DNA of 11,971 nt from the NCBI GenBank assembly GCA_019247865.1, contig JAFBAJ010000818.1, forward strand, positions 1 through 11,971, written 5' to 3'. The DNA comes from Acidobacteriota bacterium (GTDB taxonomy: Bacteria; Acidobacteriota; Blastocatellia; Pyrinomonadales; Pyrinomonadaceae). Below, in pieces: positions 5,786 to 11,971 of this stretch. The notes under the pieces are model-generated. The model had not been told where the DNA came from. It worked only from the letters and a program-made list of their open reading frames with translations, and searched no databases. The translations under genes and the position numbers were made by a program. Positions within the stretch are counted from its first letter, which is position 1, and each line of letters opens with the position of its first letter.

Positions 5786-7363
5786 ATGCCTGAGTACCTT
5801 TCGCCTGGTGTGTATGTAGAAGAGATCAGTACGGGACCCGTCCCGATTGAAGGTGTGAGCACCAGTAATGCCGCCATGGTCGGGCCTGCCGAGCGCGGGC
5901 CGGAACCGGCGCGACTGATTACGAGCTGGCTCCAGTTCCAACGCTGGTACGGCGGCTATCTGCCGGAGCTGTCATATCTGGCCTATGCCGTCCAGGGCTT
6001 CTTTGACAACGGCGGCCAGCGTTGCTTCATCAGTCGCATCACCGCCACTGACGCCGTCGCCACGACGGGGAGCGTGGACACGCTGACCCTCTTCGCCATC
6101 GGTCGCGGCACGTGGGGCAACCGGATTATGGTCAAGGTGGACAACGCCTCGAACCAGGCCAACGGCGCAGGCCCCGACGCCAACAATTTCCGCGTCAGCA
6201 TCCTCTACTACCGAGTGATGCCGGCCAACTTCGTCGACCCGACCTCGCGGCTGCCGGCAGACCTGGCGAACCCGGACCGGCGCGAGCCGGACGTGCTGGA
6301 AATCTACGACCGTGTGACCGTGCAGGCGGGCGCGAGCAACAACGTCGTCACGATGATTAATTCCAACTCGCGCCTGGTGCGTGTCGTGCAGCCGGTGGGC
6401 GCGTTCAATCGTCCCGCCGATCAGGTCTTCACAGCGCTCGGCGGGGGCGGCTCGGACGGCTCGCCCATCGTCGCCAGCGACTACATCGGCGACGCCAACG
6501 CGATTCCCGGCCCGCCGGACGAGCTGCTCGGACGCAGTCGCGGCCTCACGTCGCTGGAGCAGATCGACGAAGTCAACATGCTGCTCGTGCCCGACGAAGT
6601 GCGCACGGGCCTGGGGCCGGTGACGACCGAAGTGCTCAACCAGTGTGAGCGGCTCAAGGATCGCTTCGGCATCGTCTCGGTGTTGCAGGGACAGAGCGAC
6701 CCCAACCCGGTGATGCCGCCGCGCGATACCTCTTACGGAGCTTTTTACTATCCCTGGATCTGGGTCTTCGATCCTTCGATTAACGACAACCGGCTCATCC
6801 CGCCGACGGGGCACATCGCGGGCATCTACGCGCGCACAGACATCGAGCGCGGCGTCCACAAGGCTCCGGCCAACGAGGTCGTCCGTGATGCGGTCAACCT
6901 GGAATTCCCCGTCCCTAAGGGCACGCAGGACGTGCTCAACCCGCGCGGCGTCAACTGCATTCGCGACTATCGCAGCAACGGGGCGGGCATCCGCCTGTGG
7001 GGCGCGCGGACGATGTCCTCGAACGGCGAGTGGAAGTACATCAATGTGCGTCGGCTCTTCCTCTACGTCGAGGAATCCATCGACGAGGGGACGCAGTGGG
7101 TGGTCTTCGAGCCGAATGACGATTCGCTGTGGGCGCGTGTCCGGCGCAGCATCACCAACTTCCTGCTCAGCGTGTGGCGCAGCGGCGCGTTGATGGGGCT
7201 GACGCAGGAGGAGGCGTTCTTTGTCAAGTGTGACCGCACGACTATGACGCAGGACGATATCGATAACGGTCGCCTGATCTGCTACATCGGCATCGCGCCG
7301 GTGAAGCCGGCGGAGTTCGTCATCTTCCGCATCAGTCAGAAGACGATTGAGGCGCAACAGTAA
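5786..7363 (+). CDS. Contractile tail sheath protein 1 (Afp2/Cis2-like, probable main sheath)
   Basis: A 525-residue sheath subunit. It starts MPEYLSPGVYVEEISTGPVP, the characteristic N-terminal arm that threads into neighbouring subunits, followed by ISRITATD and a variable surface domain. The C-terminal sheath domain carries PTGHIAGIYARTD (from residue 342), GVHKAPANE, KYINVRRLFLYVEESID, TQWVVFEPND and a final EFVIFRIS strand, all typical of phage/eCIS sheath proteins. Sheath hexamers stack round the tube and contract to drive it into the target. ATG 5786 is chosen over an upstream in-frame GTG (5771) because GAGGAG at 5773-5778 is well spaced for it and the product then begins exactly at the conserved PxYLSPGVYVEE. 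It is followed after 20 bp by tube 1, so the pair probably makes the bulk of the particle. Confidence 0.95.
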   Translation: MPEYLSPGVYVEEISTGPVPIEGVSTSNAAMVGPAERGPEPARLITSWLQFQRWYGGYLPELSYLAYAVQGFFDNGGQRCFISRITATDAVATTGSVDTLTLFAIGRGTWGNRIMVKVDNASNQANGAGPDANNFRVSILYYRVMPANFVDPTSRLPADLANPDRREPDVLEIYDRVTVQAGASNNVVTMINSNSRLVRVVQPVGAFNRPADQVFTALGGGGSDGSPIVASDYIGDANAIPGPPDELLGRSRGLTSLEQIDEVNMLLVPDEVRTGLGPVTTEVLNQCERLKDRFGIVSVLQGQSDPNPVMPPRDTSYGAFYYPWIWVFDPSINDNRLIPPTGHIAGIYARTDIERGVHKAPANEVVRDAVNLEFPVPKGTQDVLNPRGVNCIRDYRSNGAGIRLWGARTMSSNGEWKYINVRRLFLYVEESIDEGTQWVVFEPNDDSLWARVRRSITNFLLSVWRSGALMGLTQEEAFFVKCDRTTMTQDDIDNGRLICYIGIAPVKPAEFVIFRISQKTIEAQQ

Positions 7364-7383
7364 AACCCGCGTGGAGGTGAAGC

Positions 7384-7821
7384 ATGGCTCAAACTGGAAG
7401 TCGCAACGATCCCTTTGGGGCATTCAACTTCCTGGTCGAGATAGAGGGTGTGACTATCGCCGGTTTCTCGGAAGTCACCGGCCTCAGTAATGAGACGGAT
7501 GTCATCGAGTATCGCACCGGCGACCACGAAAATACGGTTACGAAGCTGCCCGGCCTGAAGAAGTTCGGCAACATCACGCTCAAGCATGGGCTGACCGATA
7601 ACACGGAATTATGGGAGTGGCGCAAGACAGTGATGGACGGCAAGACCGTCCGCAAGGCGCTCTCTATCGTGCTCAATAACGAGGCCGGGCAGGAGGCCGT
7701 CCGCTGGAACCTCTATGAGGCGTGGGTGCGCAAGTACGATATCTCAGCCTTCAACGGCAAAGGCAACGAGGTGCTGCTTGAGACGGTGGAACTGGTCACC
7801 GAAAAAGTCGAGCTGGCGTGA
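7384..7821 (+). CDS. Inner tube protein 1 (Afp1/Cis1-like, phage T4 gp19 fold)
   Basis: A 145-residue protein, the standard length for eCIS/T4 gp19-type tube subunits. RNDPFGAFNFLVEIEGV, then IAGFSEVTGLSNETDVIEYR, then KKFGNITLKHG and ELWEWRKTV give the full family pattern, and it ends with a VELVTEKVEL strand. Hexamers form the rigid tube that carries cargo and is pushed out on sheath contraction. The ribosome binding site GGAGGTGA (7373-7380), three bases before the ATG, is among the strongest in the operon, which fits a high-copy structural protein. Compared with tube 2 (9690-10130) it is closer to the repeating main-tube type, a judgement from gene order and style rather than an alignment. 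Confidence 0.94.
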   Translation: MAQTGSRNDPFGAFNFLVEIEGVTIAGFSEVTGLSNETDVIEYRTGDHENTVTKLPGLKKFGNITLKHGLTDNTELWEWRKTVMDGKTVRKALSIVLNNEAGQEAVRWNLYEAWVRKYDISAFNGKGNEVLLETVELVTEKVELA

Positions 7822-7851
7822 GGCGCGCTATCGCTTCCGCCTCTCTCACGC
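7816..7851 (+). repeat. Hairpin overlapping the tube 1 stop codon
   Basis: GCGTGAG (7816-7822) pairs with CTCACGC (7845-7851). An inner GCG/CGC continues the stem past a 4-nt bulge, and an alternative register pairs GAGGCG with CGCCTC. It spans the TGA of tube 1 and lies at the start of the 100-bp spacer before sheath 2. No T-run follows, so a full terminator is unlikely. An attenuator or an mRNA 3'-end stabiliser separating high-copy from low-copy genes is possible. Confidence 0.35.
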
Positions 7852-7921
7852 TGAACCCGCAGGCGAAGCATGACGGGCGGCCTCGTCGCTCGTCCTCGGT
7901 CGGCGCACCCTGATCACGATT

Positions 7922-9697
7922 ATGTTGGCCTACCGCACACCCGGCGTTTACTTCGAGTGGCTGGACACACACGTGCCGGCGCTCAAGCCCCTGCGCACGG
8001 ACATCGCGGGATTCATCGGCATCGCCGCCAGCGGCCCCCTGCACACACCGATCAGGATCGGGAGCATGACGCAGTTCACGAGCATCTTCGGCCAGCATAC
8101 CGCGCAGGGCTATCTGGCCTACGCGGTCGAAGGCTTCTTCGCGAACGGCGGTCGAACGTGCTGGGTGGTGCGCGTGGCCGACCCGCTGAAAGCGGCCTCC
8201 GCCTCGTTCGACCTGCTCGACGAACAGGAGCAACCGACCCTCCGTCTGACGGCGATCACGCGCATCGTCACGGAGGACGGCACGAATTGCGTCTATCCGA
8301 GTCCCGGCGTGTGGGCGCATCAGCTCACCTTCTCGTTGACGCTCACGGCACGCGACCGATTCACGCTGACGCTCAGGCTCGGCAGCGCCAGCGAGATCTG
8401 GCGCGACCTCTCGATGGACGTGGCGGACGAGCGCTACGTGGTGCGGATGCTCAATGGAGGCGCGCGGGCGGACGGGCTCGCGCCGCCGTGTCAGTTCCGC
8501 CCCGTGGGGGAGACGACCGGCTCGCGGCTGGTGTGGGCTGAGCCGCTCCTCGCGGCCAGTCCGCAACCCTTCAATACTCCGGACCCGCGCGCCGCGAATC
8601 TGCGCGGCGGCCTCGGTCGCTTGCAGCACGGAAAGGATGGGCTGGCGACACTGAGCCTGGCACACGTGAGGGGCGAGGGCGCGCCGCCCAACGTGACGTG
8701 GGGACTGTCCGCGCTGGAAGAGATCGACGAGGTGAGCATCGTGGCGATGCCGGACATCATGCCGAAACGGCACATCGGGCCGCCCGTCATCAAAGAGCCG
8801 CCGCTCGATTGCAGCAACCTCGACGCCGAAGCGCCGCCGCCGCCCCTGCCCGACGAGACGGTCGAGTTCGCAGAGGACTTCGACGACGCACAGCTTGGAA
8901 TCTTACAGACCTCGCTCGTCTCACATTGCGCGAGGCTCCGGGATCGCTTCGCGATCCTCGATTCGCGTCCGCAAGACCTGACGCCCGAACTGGCTCTGGC
9001 CTGGCGCAGGGAAAAGCTGGTCGGCGAGCAGATGAAATACGCGGCCTTCTACTTTCCGTGGCTGCTCGTGCCAGACCCTTTGCAACTCGAAGGACTCCTG
9101 CTGCGCGCCGTGCCTCCGTCGGGACACCTCGCGGGCATCTACGCGCGCGGAGACCTGCGCGTGGGAGTCCACAAGCCGCCCGCCAACCAGGAGATCGTCG
9201 GAGCGAAGGATGTCAGCGTGCCCGTCAGTGAGGTGGAGCACGGCGAGCTGAACGAGCGCGGCATCAACGCTCTGCGTGAGTATCGCGGGCGCGGCCTGCG
9301 TGTCGGGGGCGCGCGGACGCTGAGTGACGAGACGCTGTGGCGTTACATCAATGTCCGCCGGTTGCTGACGATGATCGAAGAGGCGATTGATGAGCAGACG
9401 CAGTGGACTGTCTTCGAGCCGAACAACCCGGACCTCTGGCGCGAGGTGGACCGCGCCGCGCGCACCTTCCTGCGAGACCTCTGGCGGCGCGGGATGCTCG
9501 ACGGCGCGACTGCCGAAGATGCCTTCTTCGTCCGCTGCGACGAGACGACGAATCCGCCGAGCGAGACTGACGCGGGGAGGATGACGTGCGAGATCGGCGT
9601 CTTGCCGCCGTGGCCGGCGGAGTTCGTCGTGATCCGCATCGGCCTCACCGAAGGGGGCACGGAGATCGCTGAACTGGCGGGAGGTCTCAATGAGTGA
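7922..9697 (+). CDS. Contractile tail sheath protein 2, enlarged (Afp3/Afp4-like)
   Basis: A 591-residue sheath paralog. It starts MLAYRTPGVYFEWLDTHVP (sheath N-terminal arm), then GFIGIAASGPLHTPIRI and YLAYAVEGFFANGGR as in sheath 1. The C-terminal domain has PSGHLAGIYARGD (from residue 401), GVHKPPANQ, RYINVRRLLTMIEEAID, TQWTVFEPNN and EFVVIRIGL. Relative to sheath 1 it has about 42 extra residues, an acidic Pro-rich insert, between MPD (276-278) and the conserved C-x-RLRDRF (Cys336). In Afp, larger sheath paralogs (Afp3, Afp4) lie at the baseplate, and the next gene here is an Afp5-like tube, so a baseplate-proximal or sheath-initiating role is likely. No in-frame ATG, GTG or TTG lies between the upstream stop (7871) and 7922, and no Shine-Dalgarno motif is evident. 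The stop overlaps the next start by 8 bp. Confidence 0.92.
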   Translation: MLAYRTPGVYFEWLDTHVPALKPLRTDIAGFIGIAASGPLHTPIRIGSMTQFTSIFGQHTAQGYLAYAVEGFFANGGRTCWVVRVADPLKAASASFDLLDEQEQPTLRLTAITRIVTEDGTNCVYPSPGVWAHQLTFSLTLTARDRFTLTLRLGSASEIWRDLSMDVADERYVVRMLNGGARADGLAPPCQFRPVGETTGSRLVWAEPLLAASPQPFNTPDPRAANLRGGLGRLQHGKDGLATLSLAHVRGEGAPPNVTWGLSALEEIDEVSIVAMPDIMPKRHIGPPVIKEPPLDCSNLDAEAPPPPLPDETVEFAEDFDDAQLGILQTSLVSHCARLRDRFAILDSRPQDLTPELALAWRREKLVGEQMKYAAFYFPWLLVPDPLQLEGLLLRAVPPSGHLAGIYARGDLRVGVHKPPANQEIVGAKDVSVPVSEVEHGELNERGINALREYRGRGLRVGGARTLSDETLWRYINVRRLLTMIEEAIDEQTQWTVFEPNNPDLWREVDRAARTFLRDLWRRGMLDGATAEDAFFVRCDETTNPPSETDAGRMTCEIGVLPPWPAEFVVIRIGLTEGGTEIAELAGGLNE

Positions 9698-10130
9698 GAC
9701 GGGCGCACGCACCGACCCTTTTCTGGCTTTCCGCTTCGAGATCAAGCTCGAAGCGATGCCGATGGCAGGCTTTGCCGATTGCACCGGCCTGCAACTGGAA
9801 ACCGAAGTGATGGACTACAGCGAGGGCGGGCTCAACACGCATCTCCTCAAGTTCCCGACGCGCACCAAGCAGACGAACATCGTGCTCAAGCGCGGCATCG
9901 TGGATCGACAGATGTGGGACTGGTACTGGCAGCTCACGCAGGGCATCACCTGGCTGCGCAACGGCAGCATCTTCGTGCGCGACCCTTCGGGCGGGAAGGT
10001 CGTCATCGAGTGGCAGTTTGAAGACGCGTTCCCTTGCAAGTGGCTCGGCCCCGAACTGAATGCGACGCAGAACAGCGTCGCGGTCGAGACGCTGGAGTTA
10101 TGCCATCGCGGGCTCCACCGCATCAGGTAG
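9690..10130 (+). CDS. Inner tube protein 2 (Afp5/Cis5-like, probable tube initiator)
   Basis: A 146-residue gp19-fold protein. RTDPFLAFRFEIKLEAMPM and MAGFADCTGLQLETEVMDYSEGG align with the tube 1 pattern, then KQTNIVLKRGIVDRQMWDWYW, and the protein ends with a VAVETLELCHRGL strand. Its order before a small DUF5908-type gene, a LysM protein and the spike gene is that of Afp5-6-7-8, where Afp5 forms the first tube ring(s) joining spike hub to main tube. The ATG overlaps the sheath 2 stop (ATGAGTGA), with GGGAGGT at 9679-9685 as ribosome binding site, so it can be both coupled and independently initiated. Confidence 0.92.
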   Translation: MSETGARTDPFLAFRFEIKLEAMPMAGFADCTGLQLETEVMDYSEGGLNTHLLKFPTRTKQTNIVLKRGIVDRQMWDWYWQLTQGITWLRNGSIFVRDPSGGKVVIEWQFEDAFPCKWLGPELNATQNSVAVETLELCHRGLHRIR

Positions 10131-10157
10131 GGCCGAGAGACTGAGAGGTTTGAGCAG

Positions 10158-10355
10158 ATGCCGATTCACGTCGAAGAGATGACAAGCGAGATCACGGTCA
10201 TGGACGGCGAGCTGCCGTTCTCCGAGGCGCAGCTCGAAAAGCTGGTCAACCTCGTGCTCAGGCGTTTGGAAGGAAAGCAGCGCGAAGCGCAGAAGAGACA
10301 GGATGCGACCCAACTGCGGAGCGGCTCCGCGCCCTCCGTCCGCATCGGGAAGTGA
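10158..10355 (+). CDS. Small eCIS protein, DUF5908-like (Afp6 position)
   Basis: A 65-residue protein. It opens with MPIHVEEMTSEITVMDG, matching the MPI-x-(I/V)-x-E-(L/M) start of the small DUF5908 proteins found in eCIS loci. A short helix (EAQLEKLVNLVLRRLEGKQREAQKR) and a basic tail follow. GAGAGG at 10143-10148 serves as ribosome binding site, and the stop overlaps the region of the next gene's start. Position between tube 2 and the LysM gene is that of Afp6. Its role in the particle is not established from sequence; assembly at the tube/baseplate junction is a guess. The family call is from memory of the motif, not an alignment. Confidence 0.75.
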   Translation: MPIHVEEMTSEITVMDGELPFSEAQLEKLVNLVLRRLEGKQREAQKRQDATQLRSGSAPSVRIGK

Positions 10356-10363
10356 GGTCAAGT

Positions 10364-11065
10364 GTGGCGCTCGTTAAAGCCCTGATCGAGATTCTGGACA
10401 AAGCGGCGATTGATCCGCGCCGGGGGCTCCTGCCCATCATTCCGGTGCAGTTCAATCCGCCCGAAATGACTTTCAGCAAGGGCGCGCAGATCGCTGAGAT
10501 TGCCATTCCGGGGCTCGACTCGCCGATCCTGCAGTTCATTCGCGGGCAGAACGAAAAGCTGACGCTCGAACTGTTCTTTGACACGACGACCCTCCTGAAG
10601 ATCACCCCGGCGCTCGCGGATGTGCGGCTGATGACCAACTCCATCTATCAGCTCGCCAAGATTCAGCCGCGCACGCACAGCATCCCGGTCATCCGCTTTT
10701 ACATGGGCGCCTCTATTCAGTTCAAGGCCATTGTCGAGAACGTGCAGCAGAAGTTCACGCTCTTCAACCAGCTCGGCACGCCGCTGAGGGCGAACGTCTC
10801 GGTCACCTTCCGCGAGTACAAGACGCTGGAAGAGCAGATCAGCGGGACCAATTTCCAATCGCCCGATCACACCAAGCGGCGCGTCGTCCAGCGGGGCGAG
10901 ACGCTGAGCCAGATCGCCGCCGAAGAATATGACGACCCGGAAGAGTGGCGGCGCATCGCCGACGCCAATCCAGACGTGGTGACCAATCCGCGCCGCCTCG
11001 CGCCGGGCGCGGTGCTTGAGATTCCGCCGATCGATCTCCTCGGCGCGAGCGTGGTGAAAAGATGA
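10364..11065 (+). CDS. LysM-domain baseplate protein (Afp7/Cis7-like)
   Basis: A 233-residue protein. The N-terminal region (IPVQFNPPEMTFSKGAQIAEIAIPG, then LTLELFFDTT) is the conserved beta domain of eCIS/phage gp53-like hub adaptors that carry a C-terminal LysM. The LysM module spans about residues 172-221 (RRVVQRGETLSQIAAEEY, DDPEEWRRIADAN and GAVLEIPP). In Afp/PVC it helps join tube initiator and spike, so the LysM here is structural rather than cell-wall binding. Two GTG starts are possible: 10352, which overlaps the previous stop, and 10364, which has GAGGT spaced correctly before it and begins VALVKA like relatives. I choose 10364. The last four bases (ATGA) overlap the spike gene. Confidence 0.9.
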   Translation: MALVKALIEILDKAAIDPRRGLLPIIPVQFNPPEMTFSKGAQIAEIAIPGLDSPILQFIRGQNEKLTLELFFDTTTLLKITPALADVRLMTNSIYQLAKIQPRTHSIPVIRFYMGASIQFKAIVENVQQKFTLFNQLGTPLRANVSVTFREYKTLEEQISGTNFQSPDHTKRRVVQRGETLSQIAAEEYDDPEEWRRIADANPDVVTNPRRLAPGAVLEIPPIDLLGASVVKR

Positions 11066-11971
11066 GCGCCGCCGCGACAGATGCCATCCCGATTTACCAG
11101 GGGCGCGACTTCTACGTGCCGACCTACAAGGTCAAGCTCCGTGGGCGCGAGTTGCCCGACGACGTGGTGCGCGATGTGGTGCAGGTCTCGTACAAGGACA
11201 ACCTCGAAGAGGTGGACAGCTTCGAGATCAGCATCAACAACTGGGACGCCGAGCGCAAGAGTTTTAAGTACATCGACGAAGATACCTTCGACCCCGGCAA
11301 AGAGATCGAGCTCTTCATGGGTTATCACGGAAAAGACCCTTTACGCCTCATGATTAAAGGCGAGATCACATCGCTGCGTCCCAACTTTCCCGCGACGGGA
11401 CAGCCGACGTTGGCTATCACCGGCCTCAACCTGCTGCACCGCCTGCGCAAAAAGCAGGAGTCATACATCTACGAAGGTCGCACCGACAGCCAGATCGCAG
11501 ACCAGATCGCCACCCGGCTCGGCCTCAAGGTCTGCACCAATCGCACCGCCGCCGCGAAGGAGCAGCCCGTCGCCTATCTTTTTCAGGATAACGAGTACGA
11601 CATCCTTTTCTTGTGGGAGCGCGCGCGCAAGCTCGGCTATGACCTCTTCGTCGTCGAAAAAAAGAGTGAGCAGTGCGATGCCGGACAGCTCTACTTCGGC
11701 CCTTCGGACGAAGTCCGGCGCACGACCTACGCGCTCGATTTCAACCGCTCGCTGGTCGACTTCCAGCCGGAGCTGGCGACCCACAAGCAGGTCGGGAAAG
11801 TCACGGTGCGGGGGTGGGACGCGAAGAAAAAAGAGAAGATCGAGTACACCGCGACCCGCGAGGATTTGAAGACCGCCGGACTCGGCGCGGAGGGTCGGCA
11901 GGAGGCCGTCGAGCAGTCCTTCGGCGACCGCGAGGAGGTCATCTCCAGCCTGCCGGTCAACAGCCTCGACG
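11062..11971 (+). CDS. VgrG/gpD-like spike hub protein (Afp8/Cis8-like), C-terminus cut by window edge
   Basis: This frame, starting at the ATG of the ATGA overlap, is open for 303 codons to the right edge. It begins MSAAATDAIPIYQGRDFYVP and contains VSYKDNLEEVDSFEISINNWD, the gp27/gpD-type first barrel, then KGEITSLRPNFPATGQPTLAITGLNLLHRLRKK, YEGRTDSQIADQIATRLGLK and VAYLFQDNEYDILFLWERARKLGYDLFVVE, all characteristic of phage late control D/VgrG N-terminal hub domains. In eCIS particles three copies make the central spike hub under the tube and pierce the target. The OB-fold and any beta-helix, PAAR-binding tip or toxin extension would lie to the right. Translational coupling to the LysM gene is likely. 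Confidence 0.93.
   Translation, partial: MSAAATDAIPIYQGRDFYVPTYKVKLRGRELPDDVVRDVVQVSYKDNLEEVDSFEISINNWDAERKSFKYIDEDTFDPGKEIELFMGYHGKDPLRLMIKGEITSLRPNFPATGQPTLAITGLNLLHRLRKKQESYIYEGRTDSQIADQIATRLGLKVCTNRTAAAKEQPVAYLFQDNEYDILFLWERARKLGYDLFVVEKKSEQCDAGQLYFGPSDEVRRTTYALDFNRSLVDFQPELATHKQVGKVTVRGWDAKKKEKIEYTATREDLKTAGLGAEGRQEAVEQSFGDREEVISSLPVNSLD

Noticed and set aside
5972..7423. A 483-codon open frame on the minus strand opposite sheath 1
   Set aside because: Antisense to a clear sheath gene. The product is His/Arg/Asp/Val-rich with no domain, as expected for the complement of GC-rich codons.
7796..9784. Two long minus-strand frames (7796-8773, 8921-9784) and a plus frame at 7870-8541 over sheath 2
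   Set aside because: All are shadows of the sheath 2 gene, which has the conserved sheath N-terminal arm and C-terminal motifs.
3351..11971. Prophage or type VI secretion interpretation of the tail genes
   Set aside because: No capsid, portal, terminase, lysis or membrane-complex gene is seen, and a Pvc16-type cap with an Afp5-6-7-8 order is typical of eCIS. This remains open until the right side is seen.
1..11971. tRNA, rRNA, CRISPR array, insertion sequence or attachment site
   Set aside because: No cloverleaf-like sequence, no spaced direct repeats and no transposase- or integrase-like frame were found by reading.

Overview
The window is GC-rich bacterial chromosome with two parts: a short housekeeping block (about 1-3027) and, from 3351 to the right edge, the first two-thirds or so of an extracellular contractile injection system (eCIS) locus, the phage-tail-like particle family typified by Serratia Afp, Photorhabdus PVC and MAC. 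No rRNA, tRNA, integrase, transposase or CRISPR array is visible. Nothing fixes the host taxonomically. The gene mix, the GC-rich composition and the protein style would fit an Acidobacteriota (Blastocatellia-like) genome, but that is only an impression.

Left block. On the minus strand, read leftwards, are a universal stress protein (1430-1894), a DedA-family membrane protein (621-1367) and a GHMP-family sugar kinase cut by the left edge (1-602). A large nested hairpin followed by a T-run lies between the first two and touches the dedA start. On the plus strand, diverging from the stress gene, is a ROK-family sugar kinase (2062-3027) with a near-consensus sigma-70 promoter (TTGACA, 17 bp, TAGAAT). 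Its -35 box overlaps that of a candidate promoter for the stress gene.

Spacer 3028-3350. It holds no gene. It carries a perfect 16-bp palindrome and, just before the first eCIS gene, a strong ribosome binding site. It is the natural place for control of the injection-system operon.

eCIS operon. All genes are on the plus strand. In order they encode a long coiled-coil protein of unknown role, a Pvc16-type tail-terminator (DUF4255), a protein with two carboxypeptidase-regulatory-like beta domains, sheath 1, tube 1, an enlarged sheath 2, tube 2, a DUF5908-type small protein, a LysM baseplate protein (Afp7-like) and a VgrG/gpD-like spike-hub protein cut by the right edge. The segment sheath 2 - tube 2 - small protein - LysM - spike matches the Afp4-5-6-7-8 order, so sheath 1 and tube 1 are probably the bulk polymers, while sheath 2 and tube 2 are probably the baseplate-proximal forms. 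The remaining baseplate proteins, tape measure, AAA+ ATPase and any toxin cargo are not in the window and would be expected to the right.

The least explained elements are the coiled-coil leader gene, the beta-domain protein, the roughly 42-residue insertion in sheath 2, the nested terminator-like hairpin before dedA, and the palindrome ahead of the operon.
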